This document shows positions 1 to 14,600 of a stretch of 64,000 nt of DNA, piece after piece (the stretch's first letter is position 1; every line of letters starts with the position of its first letter). The translations under genes and the position numbers were made by a program. Source of the stretch: Dipetalonema caudispina (Eukaryota; Nematoda; Chromadorea; Rhabditida; Onchocercidae); contig JABVXV010000155.1 in assembly GCA_013365325.1 (NCBI GenBank), positions 62,001 through 126,000 on the forward strand, in the 5' to 3' direction. Below the pieces are notes generated by a model. It saw only the letters and a list, made by a program, of their open reading frames with translations, was not told the origin of the DNA and did not search any database.

Positions 1-1533
1 TCAAAAATCATTTCAACAATTGGAAAAGAAATCTTCTACTCAAAACTACTTCTTCTAAATTGGATTTGAGAGATTTTTGAACAAATCTTACGGAATTAAA
101 AAATATTACAACATTTGAAGGTGTAAATACGCAAGAATTGTACAGTGATTCATTTTAAATGGCAAAATCCGTGATCGGATCATTAACGAATGAAAAGTTC
201 ATGGATGGAAAAAATGAAAATAAATATCAAGAAAAGAAGAAATGAATAACGCATAGATCTTAGAGATTTGGTTGCTTTCGAATCAATCGTTTTTAACTAA
301 AAATCAATCAAATGGAAGGAGATGGGAAAAAAAAATGTATGAGAATTCAATTTTTCTCTTTTAATCAAACATATACATGACATGTGATATGAAGCTTCAG
401 TAAACCAAAATATTATACAATATCCGGTTTTACGGATTTATTTCGGAAATAAATGGTAAAGAAATAAAGATGTTAAATTAGCAAAAACTAACCATCAAAT
501 TATATGAAATATTTTGAAATGGAAAGGAATGAGAGAACAGTAAAGGAAATAATAATACAATGATAAGCATTTAGATTAAATATCTTTCACTGTAGTTTAA
601 TTGATAAAAAAAAAAAGAAAAAAAAGAGAAAAGGAAAAAGAAGAAAAATGACTAATGAATAATAGGTAAATAATAGGTAAAGATTAACCGATTGAAGAAT
701 ATCTTATGGTTTTCCAGGGTGACATTAAGAACAGATATGATTCTTGCTTCTTTTTTTTTTTTTTCATCTATTTAATACATGCAAATGCACGGCAAGCTTT
801 CACATATGCGTTAAAAATTTTCGTTAAATTTGAATTCAATTTTTCTATATCATTCATTAAATTCCATGCAACACACGTAAATATCAATTGGTTGCAATTT
901 TTTTACGTTTTACTTTGAACCTTACCAATTTAAACGTTTCATCTGTCTCATACTGATCCTCAAAAGAAATCTCATAAATCTATGAACAGCAACGGTATTT
1001 TTGCTAAACTATCCAAATTTCAAATCGAAAATCCTTCCACTATCAATAAAAGTTGTTGCTTAAAATATTTAACCTTCTACCTGTACATTCTTAATTACAA
1101 GCCAATGATTATTAATATTATCATATTTACGCATAAATATTCAGAGGTAGTAAAATAGAACTTCTTATTTACCATAGTATGATAATATATATGTCACATC
1201 AAACGTTCTGTTGTGACCACTTGACCAATTAGAAGACCATTTCAAAAATTGAAAGCTTAGGATACTCGAGAAGTGTATAAGTTAGAGAAGAAAGAGCAGG
1301 GTGAATAATTATGACAATTTTGATAAATTACAAATTTTACTAAACATAATGGAATATATTAAATATTTTCATCCCATTACAGAAAGGGAAAAGTATGTGA
1401 CAAAAATAATTTACAAAAAAAAAAGAAAAGAAGAGAAAAATTACAACGATCACCTGTTGAAAAAAATAACTGATGAATAAGCAAAGCAATCAAAATGTGA
1501 GGATATTTTGGGTAGCTGTGCTGTACAATTCAC

Positions 1534-1669
1534 TGAAACTTAAACAAACTATCATCGAAACCTGAATAAATCATCAAATCTTGAACAAATCATCGAAACT
1601 TGAACAAATCATCGAGACTTGAAGAAATCATCGAAAGTCGAATAAATCGTCGGAAACTTGAACAAATTA
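1534..1669. repeat. 19-bp tandem repeat, about seven diverged copies
   Basis: Consecutive units follow the pattern TCGAAACTTGAACAAATCA with substitutions, for example TCGAGACTTGAAGAAATCA and TCGAAAGTCGAATAAATCG. The period is close to 19 bases throughout, with a one-base insertion in the last copy. No open frame spans it. Confidence 0.75.
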
Positions 1670-4415
1670 CTTATATCATTGCTAATATTACTAGTATTAT
1701 TATTAGTTGAGAATTGATATAGACAAAAAAAGTATGATCTAATATGAAAGGAAAATATTGATTAATCATGCACTAAATCATCGATAATAATAATAATAAT
1801 AGTTCTGACCTTTAGCTGATTGAAAGTTCATATTACTAAACTATGGATTGATACGGACAAAAGTATAATTAATTATGTATGATGAAATGACATAATATCA
1901 TCACATGGTAAACTGATATATGAAAAAAGATGAAGGAAGTGAAATGTAAGCATAAATAATCATAACACTAACAACGAGAAAAGAAAGACTTATAACAAAG
2001 GGAAGGATGAATGGAAATTTTAACATAAAAAAGAATTCTAAAATTTGAAACAAATTGCTCTTTTCGAAGAACTTCGATTTCTTCCAAAATTCCATCCTTT
2101 TTTTTTTCTTTTTTCTTTTTTTTACTTTCTCTTCACATTTTTTAAATTAAAATGTAAAATACATTTTAAAAAAAGTGCAAGTTTCATTCTCTATACTATA
2201 AAATATATACATGTTGCATTTTATGCCGGCTATTTGCTCATGTTGTCTTATCTAACTAATGTGAGAAAATGAAAATCAGTTGATTTTAAATTTGTTTACA
2301 TTTAAATTTCAATGATAAGTATATGTTCAATATTTCGCAAAAGTTGAAATGGAATAATTTCTTATTTTCATGCAAGGTGAGAGGCTAAAATTGAAGGAAA
2401 CGAATGAAAATCAATTTTAGAATGCTAAAAAAAAGAATTTGAAATTTTACATTAATCATTCATTAAAATTGACAGCATTTTTTTCTTACTTTAAACTAAA
2501 CGAAATCTAAAGCTATTTGACTTATTAAATTCAGATTATCAGTACTATCCAATCATTTTAGTATAATATATTTCTTGGTTCAATGAAATATTATAGTAAT
2601 TAAATTCAACACAATTCATTATAAACATTCCGTAAGAAATCTATCAGGCTAGCTTTACTTCACATCATCTTACTGCTTAAAAAATTGATGATATTATTCG
2701 AAATAACTTAGAATTAAATTATCAATTAATTCAAGACAAGAACTTAGTTTTCAATTATTTGTGATTCGTTCTTACAACGTTTAACTTAGAATGAAAATAC
2801 TTGAAAAATAAATGAAAAAAATTTATTAAAAAAAAAAATTTTCTTTGTATACTTTTTTTAAAACTGATTAATCTTTTACTTTTTCTTTTTTTCCAAAACA
2901 ATTTTGAATATATTCATTGATCATATTTCATATGCAATAGTTTAACAATTTTTCTATCAAATTTGACAAAAAAAAAAAATCAAACAGGAATAGTGATAAG
3001 AGAAAGATATATCAATTCGATGGAACTTAGGGAAAACAATGACAAATAAAGACTAATCGTATGACCTTTCATTGAAAAGATTGAAAAATTGGAAGAGTGA
3101 ATGATGAAAAATTTTAGTTTTAAATAGTAATGACACAGTAATAATGAAAATATCAATAGATTTAGTTTGCATAAAAGAAGTTATAATTATTATTTGAGTG
3201 AAAAAAAAAAGAAGAAAAGCATCGAATTGCATTACATTTTTCTATTATTAAAGTATAAACATAAGAATGAAAAAAACTCATTTCCTAGAAATTACAATTT
3301 ATAATAGTTGTAATTTCCCATGTGGTAATTAAAATTTGAATTATAAAATGGAATGATGATAAATCAGGAAAACAAGCGAAGCGAAAAGCAAAGGCAAAAC
3401 AGGATTTTATTTTATATTTTTTTTCTATTTTATAAATGTTAATAAAGGCATAAAAATTATTTTAACGGAAATATTATAAATAATAATTAATACCCGGAAA
3501 AGTGTCAACCTGACCCGTATTCGGAAGTTTGCCAACTTGATTAACAAATAAATTTAAACAATATAATAAATTACAAGTGGGTTAGGATAATTTTTGATAT
3601 TAACATTTAATTATAACATCAAAAATGCTTGTTAATCTAACAATTAATAATTTTTAACATTCTCATAGTTTTATATATTTCACTTTTTTTTTTGGTAAGG
3701 TTTACATAATAATGTCAACAAGGAAAACTTATGGAAGCGGGTAAAACGAGAGTGGTAAAAAAAAAAGCCTGAATAAGGTTAAAGGTTTGCGTGACTGTAA
3801 GAGAGATAAGAGGAAAGTTAACAAAGCAATTTTTACTTTGAATTATATTTGCTATAACTTAAAACTTTTGAATGTCAATATTTGTTGATCAACTTTTTTT
3901 TCCTTCTTTTTTTTTTTTTTTTTTTTCATTCCTACTATTGAAGAGCTTCAAAGTGAAAGTTGTTAGGATTCGACTGGAGTAAAAAATTTAGTTGAAACTA
4001 CAGTATGACTATATTAAACTCTTTACAATCTGTAAATACTTAATCTATTAAATAAAGGAAATGGACGATTAAATCATGGTATTACATTCCGGAAATTTTA
4101 AATCAATCAGTTGAACAGGTAAAATGATGATCAATGGAAGGATGTTAAGTTTTAAAATTATTTCAGACGAAAACTTTGTTAAAATGTTCTCGTTTTTAAA
4201 ACATTGTTTTTATATGTCAGTTTACTTGTTCCTAACAAAAATTCAATCTATTATACTGAAATTTTGAAACTTCACACTTACAAAATTTTAAAAGGACCAT
4301 CGAAACCATCAAAACTCTTTCAACAATAGAAAAGCAATTAAAGAAATTTCATTCCATTTTTTTTTCTTGTTAAACTTTACTTTCACAGGACTGTTGTCTT
4401 CTCACTATACATACT

Positions 4416-4562
4416 ATTCTCGAATTGCAATTATGAAATTGTAAAGTCCCTAAATTTCAAAAGATCACTAAATATTTCAAAATTCAAAATTCTCGAATTG
4501 AAATTACGAAATTGTAAAGTGTCTAAATTTCAAAAGATCAACTAAAGATTTCAAAATTCAAA
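4416..4562. repeat. 73-bp direct tandem duplication
   Basis: Two adjacent copies begin at 4416 and 4489. Each starts ATTCTCGAATTG and ends TTTCAAAATTCAAA, with a few substitutions and a one-base indel between them. The divergence is low, which suggests a fairly recent local duplication. Confidence 0.75.
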
Positions 4563-4929
4563 AACCATTTTTCATCGACTGAAAATCAAAGTAGGGATGG
4601 GAAAAAAAAAACTTCGTTAAAATATTCAGGTGTAACAAGCATGCATTGCACTGCTTTGCAATAGTGATGTAAACTGCACGCTGAGTATCACTGTGTGCAA
4701 ACACCAAAGAGACATATAATGCTATTTCCTTAATTACATTATTTAAGTGTTATTCAATTATAATTATTAATGTTTCCTGAAAATTTTAATTCCACAAAAT
4801 TTATCGCTTTTTTCTTCTCTTACTTTAAATCAACTAAATAAAGATAAATTAATATTGGAAAAAAAAAAAAAACAAATTTAAAATAAAAGAAAAAATGACA
4901 ATATTTTGATGATACAAACAATTATCTTA

Positions 4930-4960
<31 letters not shown>

Positions 4961-4961
4961 C
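4930..4961. repeat. (CT)n microsatellite
   Basis: A run of CT dinucleotides, interrupted once by CCC, directly visible in the sequence. Confidence 0.9.
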
Positions 4962-5138
4962 ATTTAAAGAGACAAACAAACAATTGATACAGTCGACAAT
5001 GAATGTATAATTAGTCATTTAACAATAACAATAATAACGATAAATCTATCAACAATAAATAAGTAAAAAAGATATGAAAATTCATCACAAGAACATTTAT
5101 ACCAATTCATCAACTCTCTGATCAATACGATAATTTGT

Positions 5139-5307
5139 ACATACATACACACACATATATACATATACACACACACACTCACGTACACACACACACACAC
5201 ACACATAATATATACACACACATATATATATATACACGTACACCCACACACGCACGCACGCATACATAAAGAGAGAGAAAGAGAGAGAGAGGGAGAGAGA
5301 GAGGGAA
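5139..5307. repeat. Compound (TA/CA)n then (GA)n microsatellite
   Basis: About 130 bases of alternating purine-pyrimidine sequence (ACATAC, ACACAC, TATATA and CACGCACGC stretches) pass directly into about 40 bases of GAGAGA polypurine. Overlapping minus-strand frames rich in Cys, Val and Tyr are artefacts of the repeat. The first part is the sort of sequence that can adopt left-handed DNA, the second the sort that can form a triplex; that is inference only. Confidence 0.9.
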
Positions 5308-8300
5308 AGAAATGAGAACAATAAAGATCGTGATGCTATACTAAAAACTGGTTTCACTTATATGTATCTCTTTTATTGTCACCCTTTTTCATCTCCTTTT
5401 ATTACTTCCCATTTTCAATAAAGATAATTTTACTAAATTTTGATAAATAAATATCATTATTGATTATTGATTCATTATTTAACTAATCTTTCATAAATAT
5501 AATTTTATCAAATAATAATAGAAAATTAAATACTTGTATATTACAATTATATTTATCTTTTACATTTCTTTGAGTATTACTGAAATTACTATAGGTAGAA
5601 TTATTTCAAAAAAAAAAACTATTATAGTAATGATGTAATTTCATTCTAAATATAAATTTTGATATATTATTAACTTCATAATGTAATTGTAATAGTATCC
5701 GTTACAATAGTATATGATTGTAAAATATGAGTAAATACATTCAATAGCTGTGATCATTGTGTTTATCTTGTTAGGTATACTTCACCAAAATTTTGAATCG
5801 AATTTGAAAGTTGGGATGAAAGGAAAATCTGAGCATAACCATGAAGAGAACTAAAAACAAATATTAAATCATTTTACATCTATCGTTTATTGATTGAATT
5901 AAACTAATTATTATCTCATAATTTACCTTATTTTACATTTAATTAAATTTCATTTAACCCACTGTTTAATTCCCGTTTAATCCGCCATTAATCCTTTCCT
6001 GAAGTATAAAATTTAATTGTTGAAAATGCTAGAAAATAATTATATCTCAAAATAATATTATAGGGAAAGAATTATATCTCTTTTTTTTTTTTTTTTTTTT
6101 AGTATTCTTTATCAATTTTTGATAAGCACAATTGAACAATGAGTTAACAGATATCAAACAAAAATATCATTTCATTACTGATCTGTATAGTTATATAAAT
6201 AGTTCATAGATTTAAAAGTATGATCAACAATTATGATTAATAAGATTCTAAAAAGTTTTTAAGAAAATAAAAAAACATGAAAGAAATTACAGAAGACTAA
6301 ATTTTCGATAGCATTTCTATAAAAATCAATTAAATAGTAACATAATTTTGAAGAGGTGAAAAAAAAAAAAATTCAATTATGGAAAATTATCTAAAAGATA
6401 TCTCAAATACTATACCATTAATTAATAAGGCATTTTATCTTCCTATCAAATAATTATTTATTGTTTAAAAATATTGGGAAAGACTAAAATCCAAATTTTA
6501 TCGATAAAAATGAAAGGAATGAATAAAAATTGATGCCAATTATATATTAAAAAAATTGCTTTTGCTTTTGTTAACCATAAAAGTTATTTATTTAATAATA
6601 ATAATTGCAATAAGAAACGATTCATTGTTTGCTTCTTAAATGAAATAAAATAAAAAAGAAAGGTTAAGAAAAAAAAAAAGAAAAAACCATAAAAATTGAC
6701 AATATTACCAAAATATTTTAATGTCAAATTTTTCCCAAACAAATTTATTTAAGAGAAAGGTGTGAAAAAGATTTTAAAATAAGCGGAAAAGATAACATTT
6801 AATGCATAAATGGATGGAATGTTTTAGTTTAATGTATAAAAACTAAAGAAAAAAAATATATACACATATACATATATATGTATGAAAAATGAAATTTCAT
6901 TTAATTTTTTGCTTTTTTTTTTTTTTGGACAACTTTTTTAAAAATTTTGAATCTTATTTTTTGAAAGCAACCATATTAAGATACATAGTCTTATTTAGTT
7001 AATTAAAAAAAAAAAGAAAAAATGATTTAGGAATAACATTTATTACAACTGATAGAAAAAGAGAGAGAGAGAGAGATGACGAATAATAATTCATCGATGA
7101 TCAAATATTTAATTAATTATAAACTTTTATAATAGATGTATTTTGCAAACCTTTTCCTTTTGTTAGAGTAAAATAACAGAAATTTTAAGCATTTTGAAGA
7201 AGCAGCAAGCTTTCATCAAATTGCATTCCACATTGTGCTCTCTCTTTATTTGTACGATTTCTCTTCGGCAGGTACTATCTGTTGAATATTCATTCCAATC
7301 CAACATTTTAATGTCATTCAATTTTAGCTAAAATTGCTTCCTTTAATAATGTACGAAAATTTCATAAAAATTCAAAAAAAAAAAAGAGCATGAAAATTAT
7401 TTCGCATATTCAATTTCTTCACAAACAAAAATTTTCAGTTTTTCTGAAAAAATTAAAACCGAACGGAAAGTTATCAAATACGATATGTAACTAATTATTC
7501 CAATATTGCATTTAAAAAAAAAAAAGCCAAAATATGATAACATTTTGATTTTAATCCCATAAAATTTCGAAGATATGAATAACATTTAGATAGAACATTC
7601 ATGTAAAGACGAGAAAAAAGGGAAAAAAAAAAAATTTGAAAATCGACTAGAGCAATTCCTCATCACTTTTATTCCCCATCCGTATGTCAAAAATAATTTT
7701 TATCCTAAAATCCTCCATATCTTCTCAAATTCATCCTTCGTCTCGTTGTTCTTACATTTATGAATAAATGAAAATTGCAAAAAGAGTAAGAAATACATAA
7801 GATAAGTCATCTTGTGAGGATAATAATTATCAAATGTTATACGCAATTTTATTGAATTTACATATTTCAAATTTTATCACAGTACAGGTCAATATTGTAA
7901 AAGACAGATAGAAAGAAGAAGAATATAAAAGAGGACGAGTTTTTAATATGTGCTTCCTAACGCTGCAACTTACACTCTCGCGAAATTTGAAGAGTACATG
8001 ATAGTTTCCAATATATATCATTTTCAAGAGCAAAAGTAGTACTTTCACAAAAATTAACCATTGAATTATTTAATTTTGCTTTTTCAGATCCATGAAAGAG
8101 AATTTTTTAAAAGATACAATTTAACCTTAATGACAAACTGTGATTATTCGATAAGTTCTCGATGCTCCAATATCTTTTCTTTCATTAAGCATTCAAAAAG
8201 TTCACTAAGTATACATGCACTCTAACAAATCAAAGGAGAAGAAAAATTCAAGAAACCAACGCATGCATATTCATACAGAAAATCATTTCAACAATCGGTA

Positions 8301-8619
8301 GAAACCGTCATATCCAAATTTTATACTACTAGCAGATATGCATTCCCTCGAACGGTAGTAAAAAACGAATTAACGAAAACAGATGAATCCTTTCAAAAAA
8401 ATTCGTATTATTTTAAGCAAATATAATAATGCTTTTTTTTTCTGTATAGTTTGAACTAATATATCTTCCTCATATGAAAAAATCTGGAATCATATGATTC
8501 AGAAGGGGATCACATCAAAAATTTCCTTAAAGTAAACCACCCCATAAATCTATAATCTTCGCAAATGTCGCCCACTCCGTAATTAATATTCCACAGACAT
8601 TTTTTCTTCCAGTAAACAT

Positions 8620-11600
8620 TTAACAAATATCACCATCAGAGCTTTCCTCAGATAACTGTAATTCTTTGGAGACAAAATCGCTTTCAGCATTTTTTGTTCT
8701 AATTAAGTTTTTCCGTCTCTTCATCGGAACAACTGCCGATCTTTTCTTGCTTTGAGTCGATTTTCCTGCAGCACACTTACTTGGTCGCTTCCTTTTCAGC
8801 TTTTCATTTGTTTTTACGCTCTGGAAATGATTCATGACCCTTATATGAATTTCGTTTCCTACAACAGTGATTTCACTAAGGTCTATCTTTTGCCATCCTT
8901 CCAGGGTCATTCAAAATTGCATCTTTCAATAAATGAAAGTTAATGTAGTAAATCATAAAATACAAGGTAAAATGTCTAGGAAGTTTCTTTTACTCTTGCT
9001 CAACTTTCCCTGTGAGTAACAAATCCCTGGAAAAGGTTCAGACTTTAGTCGTAAATTGTTCAAAATATTTCCGTATAAAGGCTACCTTCATTTCTGCCGC
9101 ACAGTTATTCTCGGTGCTTTCCGATAAAAGCTGGTTTTGAGAGTCTGGAAACAAAATGAACCACATTATAGGGAAGAAATAACAACATTCTCTGAAGATA
9201 TCATAAACAAAATACCGCAAAAGTGAAGATGAATGATATGTGAAGATATATGAACGGAAATGTGTCACCGAAATTGTGCATAAAAATTAAGGAAAACAGA
9301 TACAGGATGCGAAACACGTAACTGAAATTTAAGCATACTTTTAATAGTAACTAAACGTTGCAGAGCAGCCTGAACTCGTGCTGTCAGAAACAAACGTTGA
9401 TCTTGCTCGGATTTCTGCAAACGATGAGCAAATGATGTGATATGCATCTGGTATGACTGACCACTTCCACCGGCTGTTGGATTTAAATACTCGTTCCATT
9501 TTAGCAATGAGTGATTTGTTTGCTAAAATTTTGCTTACTATATGAGCAACCCATTAATTCAAGCAGATGGATGAATGATCAATAGAGGATAATCCATTTA
9601 TTCAACTCTATAATTCAGAAGATTGAAACTATCTTGGCAGTGTGGAGTCAGTAGAAAATGAACAAGCAGATCATAATGTGTATGAAATTGTGTCATGAAA
9701 GAGAGAACATAATACATCGCTGCTGAAAACTAAAATAGTTTGAAAAAAAGAAAGTTTTTTTTTTCAGTCGTTACCTTCTCCAAATGCTTTCTATCCCATC
9801 CTAGCTTCTCCCAAACAAACAATTCCAATTCTTCCATATTAATATTCCTCCACTTCGGCTTCTCCGCTGAACTGTCAACCAAAGGCTCCGCATATGCGTT
9901 GAATACTTCACGAGAAGGGAACTAAAAACATTCATTGAAAAAAATTTTTTTCCTTATACTTTTTCGAGCACGAAAAAGCAACAGATCTCTTTATATTTTC
10001 TTATCCCGTCCCTATTCCATAATTCATTCATTTTCAAATCTCGTTCACATGGATCCTTTGAATAACTCCTCGGCCAAATCCCCCACTCTATTTCTTACTG
10101 TAAACAATGACAACCCATATAATTCCCTGAAATGCAACTACCACTCAGTCCACATTATTTCCAATGAAATCCCAATAGACATCCCCGATAATAAAAGTGA
10201 CTATTGAGGTGTATAACTTGTCTAAGAAACAGGAACAAAGGATGCAAAAAAAAAAAAAAAAAAAAAAATGCTGCGAAACAATAAATATGCATCTAAAAAG
10301 AGCTATCAGTTTCGTAGCAATAAACATCTTCATTAAGCTAAATATGGAAGAAATATACCGCTTCCAGGGTCTCAGCAATGTTGTTTTTCTCAATTAACCG
10401 TCTCAACTTCAACCGTCTTGCATTTTCTACAAATTTTCTTTTCTCCATATCCTGCTCACTGATATAACCACTACTTGATGGTAAATTATCCCAAGCACCA
10501 CGACGATTTAACCACGTTGATATACGATGTAAGTTTTCAAAAGCCTAGAAGTGTAACATATGATTTGATTTTGCACTTTCATGAATATTTTGTATACATG
10601 TGTAAAAGTAAATTTCCAAGCATTAAGAAGATAGCTGCAAGCATTGAGAGTAAACTATCGAAAAACTACAACTGAAACCTCTCGAGAAGGTTCGGCATCT
10701 ATTTTTCGTGAAGCAGTGGCAAACTCTGAAATCAATTCCAATGCTGCAACGACTCCAACACCTTCTAAACCGTTGGTATAGTCGCCACCAGAAAGTAAAG
10801 CTATTTGGACTGCTTCCCAACGTGACAAGCCTAAAATTATCTGTGAATTAGATTTGCTTTAATGTGGTAAAGCAGGCTTTAATGAACTTGAAGTATACGC
10901 TATCAATTAGAATGAGCTTAACACCACTAACTATATCATTTCTAAACAAACGACTCTCGGAAGAATTTACCTAATTGATTTTGAATGGCTTTCATGGAGT
11001 ACATTTGCAATCTTCGTTTTTGATTGAACATATTTTTATAAACCACAGCAGCACCAAATAACCAAACATCAGAATCATCGCTAATAATTCCCTATGAAAA
11101 AGCACTTTATTTTTTGTAAAATTACTTTTCCATCAAGATAATTCATTATAAGGTGTGTCCCCTAGTAGCGCTGGAATAACAGAAGATAGAGCATAGGTCT
11201 TTTGAAGGAGGTTCACAATGGTATTTGCTAAATTTTTTCATTCCATCAACTCTTTTGTTACATTACGGTAATGTTTTTGTTATTTTTCAGATGAAGCACA
11301 TCTTTATTCAACAAAACAGTAATTAGAGGTGAGGTTGCGACATCCGAAAAACATTAATGTAGTTAATGGAAAAAAAAAAAAAAAACGAAACATACTTGAA
11401 CGAGACCTAATCTTTCAAGTTCACAACATTGAGCTTCGGCTTCACCAGGAGCGATAACAAACGGTATACCGCAAATACGCAACAGATCCTGAAATTCGGA
11501 TTGTATTTCATGTGATAAGAAGTGATCTATTCAAACCATACAAAACCAGGATAAAGTAAACAGCAAACCTGACAATCCTTATAAACTCCTTCTTCCCGTG

Positions 11601-14600
11601 TCGAAGAAAAAATGTCGATATCGGCGACTGAATTAATACGCATCGATGAACCTTGAACTGCCGATTCATCATGTGAGTCAGCGACATTACTGTTCTGAAG
11701 CATGTTCAATAACTACCTGTAGTAACTGCAATAAAGTAAGAAGGAATTCACTCATATGCTAACGGAAAAGAAGACCCACAGGTATAATTCTATGTAATTA
11801 CCTGATAAATACAAATGGAAGAATATAAAAAAGTATCAGTCAGTGTAAAATAAAAGCAAAATCACAGAGAACTGAAAATTTCTCAGCAAATCCTTCCTTA
11901 CTTTTTCATCGATGTAGTTCTTATCATTAACGAGACACTCCATCGATTCAGGTTTAATTGAAAGTTCCACAGTTTTCGTTCTAGATGAAGGATTACCGAT
12001 TTTCTCAGAAAAATGTTCTGATGATTCAGGAAATACTTCAACAAATTCATCACTGCTTTCATTCGACGATGATGACCATGTATCATGATGTAAATCTAAG
12101 AAGTTTGTAAGTTTAATCCGTAATAAAAGAAATATGGACAGGCAGTAAGCTACGGACAACAACAGAACTATTTCTAACACATGAAGGTTACGAGAAAAAA
12201 CAAAGCAATTATCTATTCATACACAAATATGTAATACAAGATCAATTAAAAATTGACATTTTTTTGAAACAACTTTTATAAAACCTTTTCAAAGTCATCA
12301 ATAACTTCAAACAACTGTCCAGGAAAAAAGAAGAAAATATGCTCATAGAATTAAAGAGACACCTCTAGCTCTTTCAGAGAATGTTATGCGTAATCGCTCG
12401 ATCATATCTGCTTTTGATTCGCGATGCATATCCATTGGGAATTTGCTGCATTTCTGGACTGAATTTTCGAGAAGGGAAGCATATATGGCCTAAACATACC
12501 AATCATCCGCTTTTATTAATTTAAAATTCTGACTAATTAAAAGCCTAATACTAGGATCAATTTTTTTCTCAAACCTCCTGCAAAGCGTCGTCATCATCAT
12601 CTCCATTATCATCATCATCATCAGGAAAAGCTCCAACCTTGAGATCATTAGAATTATCAGCCTGGAAAAAAATTTATGAGATAAACCTACCCAAACCTGA
12701 CTTACAGCTTTGTTCTTTCAAATAATTTCTCTTCAAGTGAAGTAAAACGAGTACTTCAGTATTATGAAAAAGGTTTCAAAATAAGGACCTTATCAATCAT
12801 TGTTTAAAGGAAGATCGAATTTTGTAGAGAACTGACAGGGTAACACCAAATAAAAGTTCAATACTTCAGAAGAAGATAATAAAAGTAAATTTAGGCACCT
12901 CGTGAGAAAAAAACACTTTTTTCGCATCTTCGTTGTTCTCTTCCTCTCTAATTTTTTCCAGAAATGCTGGCCAAGCTAACGAATCCATTAAGCCCTTCTT
13001 TTTTGCCTCTTTTTCGTCGTCAATCTCAAAACATTCGTAAATTTGAACTTATTTCTAAATAATTCAATCATTAGTCTGTTTTCCCGACAAATTGAATACC
13101 ACGTATTATATTGGCACCGATAATAAACCATGATTAAGCTAACTCTTAAGGTGCTGTATGAAAATACCGGTCAAGGCAAAATCTTGGTTAAAACTGCCAT
13201 TAGCCTAACCAAAACTTGTTCATAAGTTTACTGCAGCTTTATCCAGCGTACTCTAAAGCCTTGACGTTATCGAGAGCAACGCAATGAGAAATGGGACGCC
13301 TTGCATACATTTATAGTATATTTATCCATCAGTACTCAAAAAAGTGCGCAAGATATCTTTAGTAAAGTTACTATTTGCACTTCGTTGTCATCTGTTATTA
13401 TATGCACTCTGTCCAAGCCTTCCATTGCTGCCAATTTGATGGTGCTACTTGAACAGTCTTGTTTCCCATCCGTCGAGAATACTTTTAGTTTCAGCGCTTC
13501 ATTCTTCAGCTTAAAAAAGACGAAATAAATACTGCTTGAACCACACAAGGTAAAAAAAGTCAAGACGGATGTAATGTTAAATGGATTTAAGGACCGGCCC
13601 TTGTAGAAATAAAAAGTGCCATGCAACAATTCAGATATAAAGCATTATTACTTTACTCTACCGGAAGGATAAAATTCTAACCTTGCATGGTCTTTCTGGA
13701 AAGAAGGGATTAAAAGGAAAAACTGAATTTCAGAACTAGAAGATAAATTTGTACCAATTGTAATTGCTCATTTATCTGATTTCTTTTCAGCAGCCTATCA
13801 ATTTGCAAATTACTGAAGGCTTTTGAGTCATCCGGGACCTGAAATTCACTTTTTTAGAAGCACTGGAAAATCCAACAACTGCAAAAATCCATGGGAATTT
13901 TAAACAAAAATACTTTACCTCTCTTAATTTGAGACCTCTAACTTTGTCTCGTACAGCTAATAAATAATCGACCCGCTCATCACGAGTAGTTAGATTTTCA
14001 AACTCAGTTTGATCGAATTCAGACGACCGTGACGACTCAAAAGATGAATATAATATCGCAGTTTCCTCATCCGACATATTTTTGTGTTTCCTAAAATTTG
14101 TTTTGGTAAATTTCTTTCCTTCTTCTTTTTCTAAGAAAGCAAAATACTGCCTTATAATTTCCCTTAATATAGAGCAGAATTCTGAATTACATGACTTGCA
14201 GAATGAGCCTCAAGTTTTATGCTATTTGATACAAGTAAATTAATCCTTATCAAGTAAGGACTGACAAGAAACAAGGAAATGTTGTCATATATCGAAGTGA
14301 ACATATCCTACTGCTTTTCCCACCTTTTTTTTACTTTACGTATGACATTCTAGCTGACTTTAAAGGGGATGGAAAAACCTAATAAAAAAGACTTAATTTT
14401 ATGTCGGAATTATCAAACAGATTCAAAAGAGAACAGTCACCAAGGCCAATTGCCTCAGTGAGGAGAACGTCAGAAAAAAGCCTTAAGACCAACATCAAAC
14501 GTCTTCAGGACTCAAATATTTGGTACAAATAAAGCGAACAATGTAAAGTTTCCTTTTATTATTTTTAACGAAATAATATCCTAAAGACAATCCTAACTTA

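Larger units (their letters stand above)
1..8619. other. Gene-poor AT-rich interval with simple repeats
   Basis: No reading frame here looks like a real exon: open frames are short, A/T-driven, and lack recognisable domains or paired splice sites with coding sequence between them. The stretch holds many A and T homopolymers, a 19-bp tandem repeat, a 73-bp direct duplication and CT, CA and GA tracts (listed separately). It lies downstream of the XPG gene and may include its 3' untranslated region, distal intergenic DNA, or an intron of a gene beyond the left edge. Confidence 0.6.

Noticed and set aside
4640..4710. Short stem-loops that might suggest an RNA gene
   Set aside because: The stems are about six pairs each and do not form a cloverleaf or any structure I recognise.
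5015..5357. Two minus-strand Cys/Val/Tyr-rich open frames
   Set aside because: Both are translations of the CA and GA repeats with no domain or splice context.
13130..13310. Slightly GC-richer intron of XPG with a short frame [16 protein letters not shown] on the minus strand
   Set aside because: Only about 23 codons before a stop, no partner exon, and the flanking XPG exons join without it.
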